From a bacterium (lineage in GTDB: Bacteria; Patescibacteriota; Saccharimonadia; Saccharimonadales; Saccharimonadaceae), in assembly GCA_030431855.1 (NCBI GenBank), contig JAUIII010000007.1, positions 1 to 43,681 on the forward strand: a stretch of DNA of 43,681 nucleotides, read 5' to 3'. The notes beneath the pieces were generated by a model. The model saw nothing but the letters and a program-made list of their open reading frames with translations. It was not told the DNA's origin and searched no databases. Shown here in pieces: positions 27,375 to 35,647 of this stretch. Numbering within the stretch: the first letter of the stretch is position 1; each line of letters opens with the position of its first letter. A program made the translations under genes and the position numbers.

Positions 27375-27713
27375 TTAGGCGCTTTGTTTCTTGAGTTTCA
27401 CGGCCGTGCCATACACAACCACTTCGCTCATGCCAGCGCCAATATTTGTGGTGTCAAAACGAACAGCCACTACTCCATCTGCACCCATGTTGCGGGCGTG
27501 CTTGTTCATGCGACCAATTGCTTCGAGCCGGCTGTCGCCCAGCATGTGTGCATAGGCGCGAACTTCACTGCCAACGATTGAGCGAAGACTAGCGCCAATA
27601 TTACTGGCAAGGCTACGATTGCGCACTACTAGGCCAAACACCGGGCCGATTGTTTCAGTGATATCATACCCTGCAATGGAGTCCGTGCTGACTACTAGAA
27701 CGTCGCTGTCCAT
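27375..27713 (-). CDS. UPF0145 (YbjQ-like) protein
   Basis: This 112-residue protein of the YbjQ family contains IAGYDITETIGPVFGLVVRNRSL, LGDSRLEAIGRMNKHARNMGADGVVAVRFDT and VVVYGTAVKL, all hallmark segments. Members form pentamer-like assemblies and were once called heavy-metal binding; no biochemical role is settled. The length is normal. It lies 9 bp upstream of a small membrane-protein gene on the same strand. Confidence 0.9.
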   Translation of the reverse strand: MDSDVLVVSTDSIAGYDITETIGPVFGLVVRNRSLASNIGASLRSIVGSEVRAYAHMLGDSRLEAIGRMNKHARNMGADGVVAVRFDTTNIGAGMSEVVVYGTAVKLKKQSA

Positions 27714-27722
27714 TATGCTCTG

Positions 27723-27911
27723 TTACACTCCCAGGCCTTGTAGCGAATAATACAGGACGATTCCTGGCCACACCGCTGCTTGGATAAAGCTAAACACAAC
27801 TTCCCAGAAGCCGTCGGCATTGTTAATGAAATATACGAGCGCTCCAACATATGCAACGAACATAACGTAGCCAGATGGCGCGTGCTGGTAAACTGTTTTA
27901 CTTTTCGTCAT
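27723..27911 (-). CDS. small two-helix membrane protein
   Basis: This 62-residue protein (MTKSKTVYQHAPSGYVMFVA...) has two hydrophobic stretches, YVMFVAYVGALVYFI and WEVVFSFIQAAVWPGIVLYYSL. The pattern matches small conserved membrane proteins of unknown role. The ATG at 27911 is chosen because AAGGGGGT precedes it and a TATACT element lies about 30 bp upstream; the longer frame has no start signal. It likely forms a unit with the UPF0145 gene. Confidence 0.7.
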   Translation of the reverse strand: MTKSKTVYQHAPSGYVMFVAYVGALVYFINNADGFWEVVFSFIQAAVWPGIVLYYSLQGLGV

Positions 27912-28000
27912 ACTACCCCCTTGTGTGCTTTCAGTATAGCACGGCCACGGGAAGGTGTTATATTTGCACAAAAAATAGAAAAGTTGTAAAATAATACAAT

Positions 28001-28532
28001 ATGAAAGCGTTAGATATGCTTGATGCGCGGTTTGCACACGACATCACACGCCCGCATGCAGGTCGAATGCAGTCGTTGGTGCACGAACTATCGAGCGAGG
28101 AACATCAGGGTATACAGGCTGCTGTCGCGTCATGCAGGCATGGCAATGCATCTCGACCTAGACGAGAAGATTTTGTACGGCATGTTGATCCAAGTGCACG
28201 GTCTGGCTGTCGGTGAAAACGGAGTGCGTGTGGTTGGTGCGACAAATCGTGTCACGCATGGACTCGCAGCGAGTACTGTAGACAGGGTTCAGATAGAAAC
28301 GGGAGGAGTCTTTACGCAGAGACACCACGCGCGTCTTCATATTGTGCGTATCGATGACGAACCATTTGGTTTGACCGACCTCAGAACGGCGGATGTACGC
28401 AAGCACGGAGTTGAACAGTTTGATCAATTCGAACTACCGGCGTTCCTATCTCGAGCGGGGTTGAATCTCGTCTATTTTAATCGAGACGAAGAGCACTGGA
28501 CAGTTCTCCCCCACGCGACTGATTCGGCTTAG
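28001..28532 (+). pseudogene. probable frameshifted gene, unknown
   Basis: Frame 1 from the ATG at 28001 gives MKALDMLDARFAHDITRPHA... up to QGIQAAVAS near 28130, then becomes Arg-rich and stops at 28216. Frame 2 reads sensibly from about 28120 (GMAMHLDLDEKILYGMLIQV) to the stop at 28532 (DEEHWTVLPHATDSA). A single-base shift around 28110-28145 would join them into about 176 residues. The family is not recognised; the C-terminal part is rich in Asp, Glu and His. This could be a true pseudogene, a sequencing error, or two genes, with the second starting at the ATG at 28140. A TAAAAT element lies 8 bp before the first ATG. Confidence 0.55.
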
Positions 28533-28594
28533 TCTCTAGAAGTAGGTAACTCAATCAAGAACTCTTTCCTGCTGGCGTGGAGGGATGAACGCTT

Positions 28595-28625
28595 CGATGA
28601 TATAGCTATGCTAGCTCTATCATCG
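28595..28625. repeat. palindrome downstream of the frameshifted gene
   Basis: CGATGATA (28595-28602) pairs with TATCATCG (28618-28625). After a T/C mismatch AGCTA pairs with TAGCT around a TGC loop. No T-run follows on either strand, so it is either an atypical terminator for the plus-strand gene or a protein site. Confidence 0.5.
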
Positions 28626-28626
28626 G

Positions 28627-28660
28627 CTAAACATTGTACAAATCATAGATTTGACAATGT
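28627..28660. repeat. second palindrome between 28532 and the tRNA
   Basis: AACATTG and CAATGTT flank CAAATC and GATTTG around an ATA centre, with a small TA/A bulge. Together with the preceding palindrome it is the main content of this intergenic stretch, which otherwise shows nothing to me. Confidence 0.45.
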
Positions 28661-28700
28661 TCTGAACCCCACGGCGGGCGTTCGATTTACTAGTACAAAT

Positions 28701-28737
28701 CACGAAAAAACGAGCCCAATGGACTCGTTTTTTCGTG
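28701..28737 (-). terminator. intrinsic terminator of tRNA-Gln
   Basis: CACGAAAAAACGAG (28701-28714) is the exact complement of CTCGTTTTTTCGTG (28724-28737), with a 9-nt spacer. On the minus strand the CGAG/CTCG stem is followed by six T. It overlaps the last two bases of the encoded CCA end of the tRNA. Confidence 0.8.
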
Positions 28738-28809
28738 GCTGGGATGGAGGGACTCGAACCCCCGCTGCCGGGACCAAAACCCGGTGTCCTACCACTAGAC
28801 GACATCCCA
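28736..28809 (-). tRNA. tRNA-Gln (anticodon UUG)
   Basis: The minus strand folds as a standard tRNA of 74 nt including an encoded CCA. The acceptor stem is TGGGATG/CATCCCA with discriminator G. The D arm contains AGTGGTAG, and the anticodon stem CCGGG/CCCGG holds the loop TTTTGGT, giving anticodon TTG. The T loop is GGGGGTTCGAGTCCC. The discriminator and anticodon both fit glutamine. Confidence 0.95.
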
Positions 28810-28897
28810 TCAGATTGTGAAATAAACACGAGGCTCCTTTGATAAAGAGCCTCGAGTATTGTAGCAAATTTGGGGGTAAATTGCCAGTCGTCAGGTG

Positions 28898-29365
28898 CTA
28901 GCGAATGGCAATTAGCGTGAGCTGCTGTGGTTTGAGCTGCGATCCCCAACGTACAGTATCTTCTAGTGTTTTACCGAGCAGGCTCTGCCCTAGTGGACTG
29001 CTGGCAGAAATGCGTCCATCGCTCGGGTTCGCCTCGATGCTATCGACTAATTGATAGCTAAATAGGCGGCCTTGCGTGTCGATGAGCTCTACGACGGAGC
29101 CAAGTGCCACTTTTAGCGCATCACGCTTGCGGGGGAATAGCTTTGCATGGCTGAGCTGTAATTGCTTGTCGGCAAGCTGTGCCTCTACTGTATCGAGCTC
29201 TGCTAGGCGATCCATGCGCTCTAGGCGCTGCTCGTGGTTATCTGTCTTGTCAAGTTCGCGCAATCTAATGATGGCTGCTTGACGTTCACGCTCTAAGCGG
29301 GCAACTGATTTCTTCAGTTCTTTCATGCCCTTTTTGCTGAGTAAAATTGTTTTTGCGGTATTCAT
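28898..29365 (-). CDS. GreA/GreB-type transcript cleavage factor
   Basis: This protein enters the secondary channel of RNA polymerase and stimulates cleavage of backtracked RNA (155 aa). The N-terminal 75 residues form the coiled coil. Its tip has D42 and E45 (TDNHEQ), the spacing of the acidic pair that coordinates the catalytic metal. The C-terminal FKBP-like domain has GSVVELID, YQLVDSIEANPSDGRISASSPLGQSLLGK, a classic Gre signature. The canonical ENAEY segment after the acidic pair is replaced by EQRLERM, so it is a divergent member. A strong GGAGG precedes the ATG. Confidence 0.88.
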   Translation of the reverse strand: MNTAKTILLSKKGMKELKKSVARLERERQAAIIRLRELDKTDNHEQRLERMDRLAELDTVEAQLADKQLQLSHAKLFPRKRDALKVALGSVVELIDTQGRLFSYQLVDSIEANPSDGRISASSPLGQSLLGKTLEDTVRWGSQLKPQQLTLIAIR

Positions 29366-29459
29366 TTTTCCTCCTTTTCTTTTATGCAGCCTGAGGTGGA
29401 AATGCTGCTACACGGCTACTATGACATATAAAGCTGAGAGGTTTCTGAAAATGCGTATA

Positions 29460-30464
29460 TTATTGATTTTTTGGCAATGAGATGGTCACCGTTGTCTGGC
29501 CTTTTGGCTTGCTGCTGATAGAGATCTCGCCACCGTGTAAGTCGACTATTTTTTTGGCGACCGCCAATCCCATGCCGTAGCTGCGAGTTGCACCATCTGA
29601 TGTGCGCGAGGTGTCGGCCCGATAAAACGGATCGAAAATATGCTCGAGGTCGGAGGCGCTAATGCCCTTGCCATCGTTCATAATTCGTACCTGAATGAAC
29701 TTAGCAGTGGATTTGATGCTTGCTGTTACCGTGCTGTCGGCAGGGCTGTAGCGTAGCGCGTTATCGAGCACCACCATACAGACATCGCGCAACATGCTTT
29801 CGTTACCCTGCATTACCGCTGGGGCAGAGTCGTCTATTTGTACGCGCTTTTTAGGGTCTAACAACTTTTGAACATGCACAAGCTGCTCACTGATGTCTAC
29901 GGCCTGTTCCATGTCAATATTGCCGTGTTCGAGGCGAGACATTTGCAGTAGTGCATGAGTAAGTTCTGTGAGTTTGTTGACTTCCTCTAAACTACTGGAA
30001 ACAACTTCTTTATAATCTGCTTTTTTCATGCCCGGGTCGCGTAATGCGAGCTCTAGCTCCGATTTCATAACCGACAGCGGGGTTTTTAATTCGTGACTCG
30101 CGTCACTCGTGAACCTGCTCTGCGCCTCATGCATTTCTTGAATTGGTTCAAGCGTACGCTTGGCTAGCCAGTAACTGCCCACGCCGCCAAGTATCCACAC
30201 GACGATGTTTGTATATAGTAGACCTAGTAATATTCCGGTTTTTGCCTTTTCTTCCTGCCGCATGCGTGAATCATGCATAAGTGCACTGTCGATAAAAACA
30301 TTAGGGCTGTTTTGTAGCCGTAATTCTAACCCCTCAAGACGACCGCTCACCTCGCCTATAGCGAGCTGATAGATAGCGCCACTAAATAAGGTCGTTGTGA
30401 TAACGAGTATCAGCACGTACCAGCCAGTAAGTTTTAACGTAGCGGATTCAAAAATTTTTAGCAT
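29460..30464 (-). CDS. sensor histidine kinase
   Basis: This is the membrane sensor of a two-component system (334 aa). Transmembrane helices at about 14-34 and 77-99 bracket a short extracytoplasmic loop. A full HAMP domain is not evident. The HisKA motif FTSDASHELKTPLSV puts the phosphorylated His at 124. The ATPase domain has the N box VLDNALRYSP, G1 NDGKGIS, F box IFDPFYRADTSR and G2 SYGMGLAVAKKI. It follows the response regulator gene directly, with the regulator stop next to its ATG. The signal sensed cannot be deduced; the small sensor loop suggests sensing within or near the membrane. Confidence 0.95.
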   Translation of the reverse strand: MLKIFESATLKLTGWYVLILVITTTLFSGAIYQLAIGEVSGRLEGLELRLQNSPNVFIDSALMHDSRMRQEEKAKTGILLGLLYTNIVVWILGGVGSYWLAKRTLEPIQEMHEAQSRFTSDASHELKTPLSVMKSELELALRDPGMKKADYKEVVSSSLEEVNKLTELTHALLQMSRLEHGNIDMEQAVDISEQLVHVQKLLDPKKRVQIDDSAPAVMQGNESMLRDVCMVVLDNALRYSPADSTVTASIKSTAKFIQVRIMNDGKGISASDLEHIFDPFYRADTSRTSDGATRSYGMGLAVAKKIVDLHGGEISISSKPKGQTTVTISLPKNQ

Positions 30465-31136
30465 TTACACCTCAAGCTTGTAGCCAAACCCGCGCATAGT
30501 GTGCAATAGGGGCGTTTTAAATGGTGCATCAACTTTTTTTCGCAGGTATCGCATGTATACTTCTACGGTGTTTGGCAAAATGTCTGCGTCATAATCCCAG
30601 ACGTGGGCAATAATCATGTCTTTCGATATGGGGCGTCCAGGATTGCGCATCAGATACTCGAGCAACGCAAACTCTTTGGACGTAAGGGTAATAGGTTTGC
30701 CAGCACGAGTGACAGCAAATGTGGTTGTATCAAGCGATAAGTCGCCTGCAGTCAGTATATTTGGCTGTTGCTCGCTCGGGCGTCGTATGAGGGCGCGCAC
30801 ACGGGCGAGTAGCTCTTCTAGCGCAAATGGTTTTGGCAAGTAGTCATCGGCGCCGCTATCAAGGCCTTTAATTTTATCTTCTGTGCGTCCCAGTGCTGTA
30901 AGCAGTAGTATGGGTGTATGAATTCCCTCTTTACGCATTGCTTCTACGATTTGTAGGCCATTATATTCGCCTGGAATCATTCTGTCTATAATACACGCGT
31001 CGTATGGTTCGGTGGTGGCCATGGCGTAGCCTTCGTCGCCGTCGTAGCACACATCGACTGCGTAGTGCTCTAGTTCAAGCGCTCGCTGCAATGCACGAGC
31101 TATCTTGTGTTCGTCTTCCACCACTAATATACGCAT
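30465..31136 (-). CDS. OmpR-family response regulator
   Basis: This is the partner of the kinase downstream (223 aa). The receiver domain has the acidic pair E7/D8 (VVEDEH), phospho-acceptor D51 (ACIIDRMIP), T80 and K102 (DDYLPKPF). The C-terminal winged helix follows from about 128, with SKEFALLEYLMRNPGRPISKDMIIAHVWDYD and VEVYMRYLRKKVD. A TATACT element lies about 10 bp before its ATG. It probably regulates its own operon and further targets. Confidence 0.96.
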   Translation of the reverse strand: MRILVVEDEHKIARALQRALELEHYAVDVCYDGDEGYAMATTEPYDACIIDRMIPGEYNGLQIVEAMRKEGIHTPILLLTALGRTEDKIKGLDSGADDYLPKPFALEELLARVRALIRRPSEQQPNILTAGDLSLDTTTFAVTRAGKPITLTSKEFALLEYLMRNPGRPISKDMIIAHVWDYDADILPNTVEVYMRYLRKKVDAPFKTPLLHTMRGFGYKLEV

Positions 31137-31166
31137 ATCTGTATATAGTATACTCCTATGCTGAAA

Positions 31167-31469
31167 TTACGCTGAAGCGTACTTGGTTGACCAGTCGTGC
31201 ATGCTCTCGAGTATTGGCAGGAGGTCTTTGCCCTTTTTTGTAAGCATATATTCGCAGCGACTCGCAGTAGTGGGACGCTTCTTAATGACGCCGTGCTGCT
31301 CTAGCTTAACCAAACGAGCAGAGAGTGTTCGTGGGTTAATGTCGCCTGCAAGATCTTGTAGCTGGCAAAAGCGAACTGTTTCGGCGTGCATAAAAAAACG
31401 GAGCAACTTAGGTGTCCATTTATCTCCCAGTATATCTGTCGCCGCGTTTATTTCGCCCACTTGTTTCAT
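31167..31469 (-). CDS. HxlR-family transcription regulator
   Basis: This 100-residue winged-helix protein shows the HxlR landmarks: DILGDKWTPKLLRFFM at the start, RFCQLQDLAGDINPRTLSARLVKLEQHGVIKKR (recognition helix and turn), and EYMLTKKGKDLLPILESMHDW. The ATG at 31469 is chosen since the longer frame adds 74 residues of shadow sequence across the divergent promoter. It is transcribed away from the AI-2E-type permease at 31543, which may be its target. The N-terminal cysteine typical of redox-sensing HxlR/HypR members is absent. Confidence 0.88.
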   Translation of the reverse strand: MKQVGEINAATDILGDKWTPKLLRFFMHAETVRFCQLQDLAGDINPRTLSARLVKLEQHGVIKKRPTTASRCEYMLTKKGKDLLPILESMHDWSTKYASA

Positions 31470-31527
31470 AGTAGTAACTATACATTGTCTAGTAAAAATC
31501 GTAAAGTGCACGCCGCAAGAACTTAAG

Positions 31528-31536
31528 TGGTACAAT
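31528..31536 (+). promoter_or_regulatory. extended -10 directly before the permease at 31543
   Basis: TGGTACAAT ends six bases before the ATG, the same arrangement as at 25972, 41001 and 42180. It implies a leaderless transcript. Confidence 0.55.
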
Positions 31537-31542
31537 AGCAGT

Positions 31543-32682
31543 ATGAAAGTACGCATTGAAATAGACACACAAACCTTTATTCGTTTTTGGCTGGTACTAC
31601 TCGGCTTTGTGGTCGCCGCTGTGGCATTATACAGTGCCCGCACTGCGCTAATACTTATTGGCACAGCACTATTCCTGGCACTAGCACTCAATGGCCCGGT
31701 GAGTCGCCTGGCTAAGCATCTACCTGGTAATAGCCGTGCGGTGAGTACCGCAATCTCCTACGTAGTAGTCGTTGCGTTTTTGGGCGCATTTATATTCCTG
31801 GCAGTACCACCGATTGTGCAGCAAACAGCCAAATTTGTGCAAGGACTTCCTGTCGTCGTAGATACCGCTCAAACCCAGTGGAATGGTCTGAACCGCTTGA
31901 TAACTGAGTATAACTTGCAGCCACAGGTCGATAAAGCGCTTGCAGGCATGAGTGACAACGCATCTAAGCTCGCAAGTAGCGCCGGGACAAATGTCATTGC
32001 TGGCGTAGGTTCGCTGATTTCTGTCGTAGCAGGCACGCTTATTGTGCTCTTCCTTACGTTCTTTATGCTGATAGAGGGCCCTACATGGATGAAAAAAATA
32101 TGGGCACTTTATACGAATAAAGAGCGTATGGAGCATCACCGCACCATCGCACGACGCATGAATGCTGTTGTAGCGGGTTATGTAACGGGGCAGCTCACTG
32201 TGTCGGCTATTGGCGCTGCATTCGCTGGTATTACAGTGTTTGTGTTGAGCTGGCTATTTCCTGCCGTCCCAAGCAATCTCGCAGTGCCCGCGGCAGCGAT
32301 GACGTTCATATTCTCACTTATTCCTATGTTTGGCTCGACCATTGGTGCGGCTATTATCTCATTATTACTTGTAGTAAACTCCGCCGCAGCTGTGTTCGTA
32401 TATCTTATATACTTCGTCATATATCAGCAGATTGAAAATAACTACATCTCACCCACCATACAGTCAAAGCGCAACAATCTCACGCCGCTTGCAATTCTTG
32501 CGTCGGTTACTATCGGAATATACCTGTTTGGCCTAGCAGGTGGTATCGTGTCTATACCAGTTGCAGGCTGTGTGCAAATACTGTTCGAGGCATACGTCGA
32601 GCGACGACAGAAAAAGAATGCGAGCGAAGAGACTGAAAAACCTCACAAAAAAGTGATGAAGAAACTGATTGCTGGCGAATAG
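31543..32682 (+). CDS. AI-2E family (PerM-like) transporter, second copy
   Basis: This 379-residue membrane protein has the same layout as the gene at 23901-24965 but is clearly diverged from it. Core segments are GTALFLALALNGPVSRLAKHL, ISVVAGTLIVLFLTFFMLIEG, MTFIFSLIPMFGSTIGAAIISLLL and QIENNYISPTIQSKRNNLTPLAILASV. The C-terminal tail is highly basic (RRQKKNASEETEKPHKKVMKK). An open frame extends about 120 residues upstream but crosses the divergent regulator; the ATG at 31543 with an extended -10 is the better start. Confidence 0.88.
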   Translation: MKVRIEIDTQTFIRFWLVLLGFVVAAVALYSARTALILIGTALFLALALNGPVSRLAKHLPGNSRAVSTAISYVVVVAFLGAFIFLAVPPIVQQTAKFVQGLPVVVDTAQTQWNGLNRLITEYNLQPQVDKALAGMSDNASKLASSAGTNVIAGVGSLISVVAGTLIVLFLTFFMLIEGPTWMKKIWALYTNKERMEHHRTIARRMNAVVAGYVTGQLTVSAIGAAFAGITVFVLSWLFPAVPSNLAVPAAAMTFIFSLIPMFGSTIGAAIISLLLVVNSAAAVFVYLIYFVIYQQIENNYISPTIQSKRNNLTPLAILASVTIGIYLFGLAGGIVSIPVAGCVQILFEAYVERRQKKNASEETEKPHKKVMKKLIAGE

Positions 32683-32685
32683 TAA

Positions 32686-34101
32686 CTACTTTATGTAATG
32701 CCAAACAGTACCGGTAGGCGTGTCGAGCACTTCTATTCCATCTTGTTCTAGCGTATTGCGCAGTTCGTCAGACTTTTGCCAGTCTTTCGCGTCGCGCGCT
32801 TGCTGTCGCTCAATAATCAACCGTTTTTGCCCATCGTTTATGTCGGGCGTACTATCCAGTATATTTAGACCTAATATCTCGTCGACAAACTGGAGAAAAT
32901 CAACAAAATTATTAATTGATGCTTCATCGCGGACTGCTGCGGCGAAGTCATTCAACACTGCCTCAACCTCATGTAATACTGCCACTGTATTTAGGTCAAT
33001 GCCCAGAGTTTCTAGTAGCACTTGTTTGCGGCATTCAACATAGCTATTCGTAAAAGGACCATCGCCAGTGTTTGATTGTTGGTGGCGAAGCACGGCGATG
33101 TTTTTCCAGTTATTCAGGCGGTTTTGGGCTGCTTCTAGAATTTCCCAGGTAAAGTTACCTTCGGTGCGGTAGTGTTTGGAAAGAGCCATAAGTTTAAACG
33201 CCATGATATCAAAGCCGCGGCTTTGGATATCCTCAAGAGTATAAATATTGCCTAGGCTTTTTGAGATTTTTTGGCCATCAACCTTTATGTGGTTGTTATG
33301 TAGCCAAACTTTAGAAAATGGTTTTCCTGTCACACTTTCTGTCTGAGCAATTTCATTAGTGTGGTGTACAGGTATGTGGTCGATACCGCCGGTATGAATG
33401 TCTATCTGGTCGCCCAGTGTTTCGCGAGCAATCACGCTACATTCAAGATGCCATCCCGGAAAGCCAGTGCCCCACGGGCTTTCCCATTCCATGTCGCGCT
33501 TGGCATCGGTCGGGCTAAATTTCCATACCGCAAAGTCTGTCGGGTGGTGCTTACCTTCTACGCTCACGCGAGCTCCAGCCTGGAGACCGTCGATATCGAG
33601 CTTGGCGAGCTTACCGTAGTCACTCAGCTTTGATGTGTCGAAATACATACCGTCGCCATCGATTTTGTACAGGTAACCTTTGCCCTCTAACTCTTTGGCA
33701 AACGCAATCTGCTGGTCGATGCAACTAGTTGCTGTTACTAGGTGGTCGGGGCGGATCAGCCCAAGCAGGTCGTATGCTTCATGCTGGGTGACTTCAGAGT
33801 ACTTTTTGGCAACGTCCCAGGCGGTCAGGCCTTCCTTGCGTGCACCTTTTTCCATCTTGTCTTCACCGCTGTCATCATCAGAAACCAGGTGGCCTACGTC
33901 GGTGATGTTTTGCGTCCTCTCAACCTCGTAGCCCTTGTATTTCAGCACGCGTACCAACACATCCCAGTAAATGTAGCCTAGCCAGTTGCCGATGTGAGGC
34001 TGGCTGTAGACGGTTAGTCCACAGGTATATAATTTTACCTTACCGTCTTCGAGCGGCGTAAACTCACCAACTGTTCCAGTGAGAGTGTTATGTAGCTTCA
34101 T
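32686..34101 (-). CDS. cysS: cysteinyl-tRNA synthetase
   Basis: This enzyme charges tRNA-Cys (471 aa). The HIGH motif is HIGN (36-39), and the KMSKS-equivalent is KISKSLGN. The zinc site that reads the cysteine thiol uses C27 (LYTCGLTVY), the Cys of WHLECSVIA, and the following His/Glu in GGIDHIPVHHTNE. All are intact, so a cysteine-selecting zinc is expected here although other proteins of this cluster have lost zinc sites. The length is normal. Its ATG overlaps the stop of the upstream unknown gene by 4 bp. Confidence 0.97.
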   Translation of the reverse strand: MKLHNTLTGTVGEFTPLEDGKVKLYTCGLTVYSQPHIGNWLGYIYWDVLVRVLKYKGYEVERTQNITDVGHLVSDDDSGEDKMEKGARKEGLTAWDVAKKYSEVTQHEAYDLLGLIRPDHLVTATSCIDQQIAFAKELEGKGYLYKIDGDGMYFDTSKLSDYGKLAKLDIDGLQAGARVSVEGKHHPTDFAVWKFSPTDAKRDMEWESPWGTGFPGWHLECSVIARETLGDQIDIHTGGIDHIPVHHTNEIAQTESVTGKPFSKVWLHNNHIKVDGQKISKSLGNIYTLEDIQSRGFDIMAFKLMALSKHYRTEGNFTWEILEAAQNRLNNWKNIAVLRHQQSNTGDGPFTNSYVECRKQVLLETLGIDLNTVAVLHEVEAVLNDFAAAVRDEASINNFVDFLQFVDEILGLNILDSTPDINDGQKRLIIERQQARDAKDWQKSDELRNTLEQDGIEVLDTPTGTVWHYIK

Positions 34102-34643
34102 AGATTCGTTTCCTCTGAAAGTTTTATATGGACTTTTTCTGCCATCACGCTGGTACTAACATATGCCAGTGCGTCTACATCTGGATTGTATAGTTCTATC
34201 ATATCAAGATCGTTTCTGGGAAATATACGTGCACCTGGAATAGATACACCAGATGACAGTCGCTCCTTTAGCGTATCGTATTCGTGTTGCTCAAGGAAGA
34301 AATCGATATCTCCAACCTGTGAACGGTATATGTCTGGCTTGCGAATGTATAAATGAGTGTAGGTAGTCTCTGGAAGATCGTCCCGGGCTGGTAAAGTGAC
34401 GGGACGTTTCAACTCAAAATATTTCTGCAACGGATCATCCGACGGATGAACTAATTGATCGCGTAACTCAACTAGTTTTTGGTATTCATCATCATAATGA
34501 CAGAATATGCCAATATTACCTGCGTTTGGTAAATAGGCGCCCAGTGAATCTTTGCAGAGCCGGTTGCATGATACGTGGAGGTGCTTTATCGCTTCGAAGA
34601 GCTCGTTTTCTGTTGTAATCGGACTGAAGCGGTATAGTTTCAT
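34098..34643 (-). CDS. 181-residue unknown protein between cysS and the DHH phosphoesterase
   Basis: I recognise no family. The protein is soluble, starts MKLYRFSPITTENELFEAIKHLH, has two Cys in HVSCNRLCKD, and a segment PETTYTHLYIRKPDIY followed by GDIDFFLEQHEYDTLKERL. The size and ordered look suggest a folded alpha/beta protein. It is linked by 4-bp overlaps to both neighbours (cysS and the DHH gene), so it is co-translated in an information-processing run. A function with tRNA or nucleotides is only an inference from context. Confidence 0.75.
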   Translation of the reverse strand: MKLYRFSPITTENELFEAIKHLHVSCNRLCKDSLGAYLPNAGNIGIFCHYDDEYQKLVELRDQLVHPSDDPLQKYFELKRPVTLPARDDLPETTYTHLYIRKPDIYRSQVGDIDFFLEQHEYDTLKERLSSGVSIPGARIFPRNDLDMIELYNPDVDALAYVSTSVMAEKVHIKLSEETNL

Positions 34644-35647
34644 GTCTCTTGAAATGCCTTCTCGGTTGCGGTCAGAAGTTCCTGAACAACTTTGTCGTAA
34701 TCTTCATAGACTCGGAAACCGGCTGCGTATTGGTGGCCGCCACCGCCGAAATAGCCTGCGATTGCTTCAGAAACTGGTTTATTGCTGCGCAGTTTGCCAG
34801 TCAGCTTGCCATCTGGATAGGTTTTGATAGCAATGGCGACCTGCACGTCATCTACCAGGCGCATTTCATCGAGTACCAGTACACTTGGGTTGTATTTGTC
34901 ACTGTATTGCTCAATCTCCTCAAACGGGATGTGAACAAGAGCCAGCTTGCCATTGAGGAAATATTCGATACGCTGCAACAGCTCGCCTTTGTATTTCAAT
35001 ATCTCGGGCGCCTTTTTCATAAATTCACGGCGACGCTCCTCGATATTTGCAACATGTGCACCAAGTTCGGTTAGTTCAGCCGCAATTCGGTAGCTTTCAG
35101 GAGTCACACCTTGGGTAGAAAGGCCTAGGCTATCGGCGAGTTGTGATGCAAGTAGTAGTTCAGCTGCGTCCTTTGAGATTTCCCAGCCTGCGTCTTTGGA
35201 TAGATTAAATATTACCTCGCCAGTAGAAATAGCTTCGCCAGACAGCATAGTGTGCGGGAATGACAGGTTGGATTCAGTCGTGTGGTGGTCGATAACGAGT
35301 ACCGGATGGCTTTCCAGGAAATGACGTGCTCCACGTGCTTCAAGTACTTTCGAGAGCAGTACATCAGCAGCTGTATCTACTATGATAGCCAAATCAGCGC
35401 TCGTGTCGAAATCGCCTACAACCCTGTCCCAGCCGGGAATGTAACGCAGGTATTTAGGAATCTCTACGGGGCAATACAGCACCACATCTTTATCGGCTAA
35501 TAAATCTTCCAGTGCAAGTGCACTCGCTAAGCTATCGCCATCTGGGTTCTCAGCTTGAATAACAATAATTTTTTGCGCTTCGGCGATTAGCTGCTTTGCT
35601 TCGTTATACATCTGTTTTATTGTATCAGAAACCTGCAGCGCCATCAC
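34640..35647 (-). CDS. DHH/DHHA1 phosphoesterase (NrnA-like)
   Basis: This 335-residue protein has the DHH domain motifs AENPDGDSLASALAL, IIVDTAA and VLVIDHHTTESNLSF, a further Asp in ASQLADSLG, and the C-terminal DHHA1 motif GGGGHQYAAGF. NrnA-type enzymes degrade very short oligoribonucleotides (nanoRNA), and some also act on pAp or cyclic dinucleotide products. All metal ligands are present. The start (ATG at 35647 or the next codon) lies against the recR stop. It forms part of the recR to cysS run. Confidence 0.9.
   Translation of the reverse strand: MMALQVSDTIKQMYNEAKQLIAEAQKIIVIQAENPDGDSLASALALEDLLADKDVVLYCPVEIPKYLRYIPGWDRVVGDFDTSADLAIIVDTAADVLLSKVLEARGARHFLESHPVLVIDHHTTESNLSFPHTMLSGEAISTGEVIFNLSKDAGWEISKDAAELLLASQLADSLGLSTQGVTPESYRIAAELTELGAHVANIEERRREFMKKAPEILKYKGELLQRIEYFLNGKLALVHIPFEEIEQYSDKYNPSVLVLDEMRLVDDVQVAIAIKTYPDGKLTGKLRSNKPVSEAIAGYFGGGGHQYAAGFRVYEDYDKVVQELLTATEKAFQET

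Noticed and set aside
31183-31542. N-terminal extension of the permease at 31543
   Set aside because: It crosses the divergent HxlR-type regulator and its promoter and reads as antisense sequence. The ATG at 31543 has an extended -10 and a standard N-terminus.
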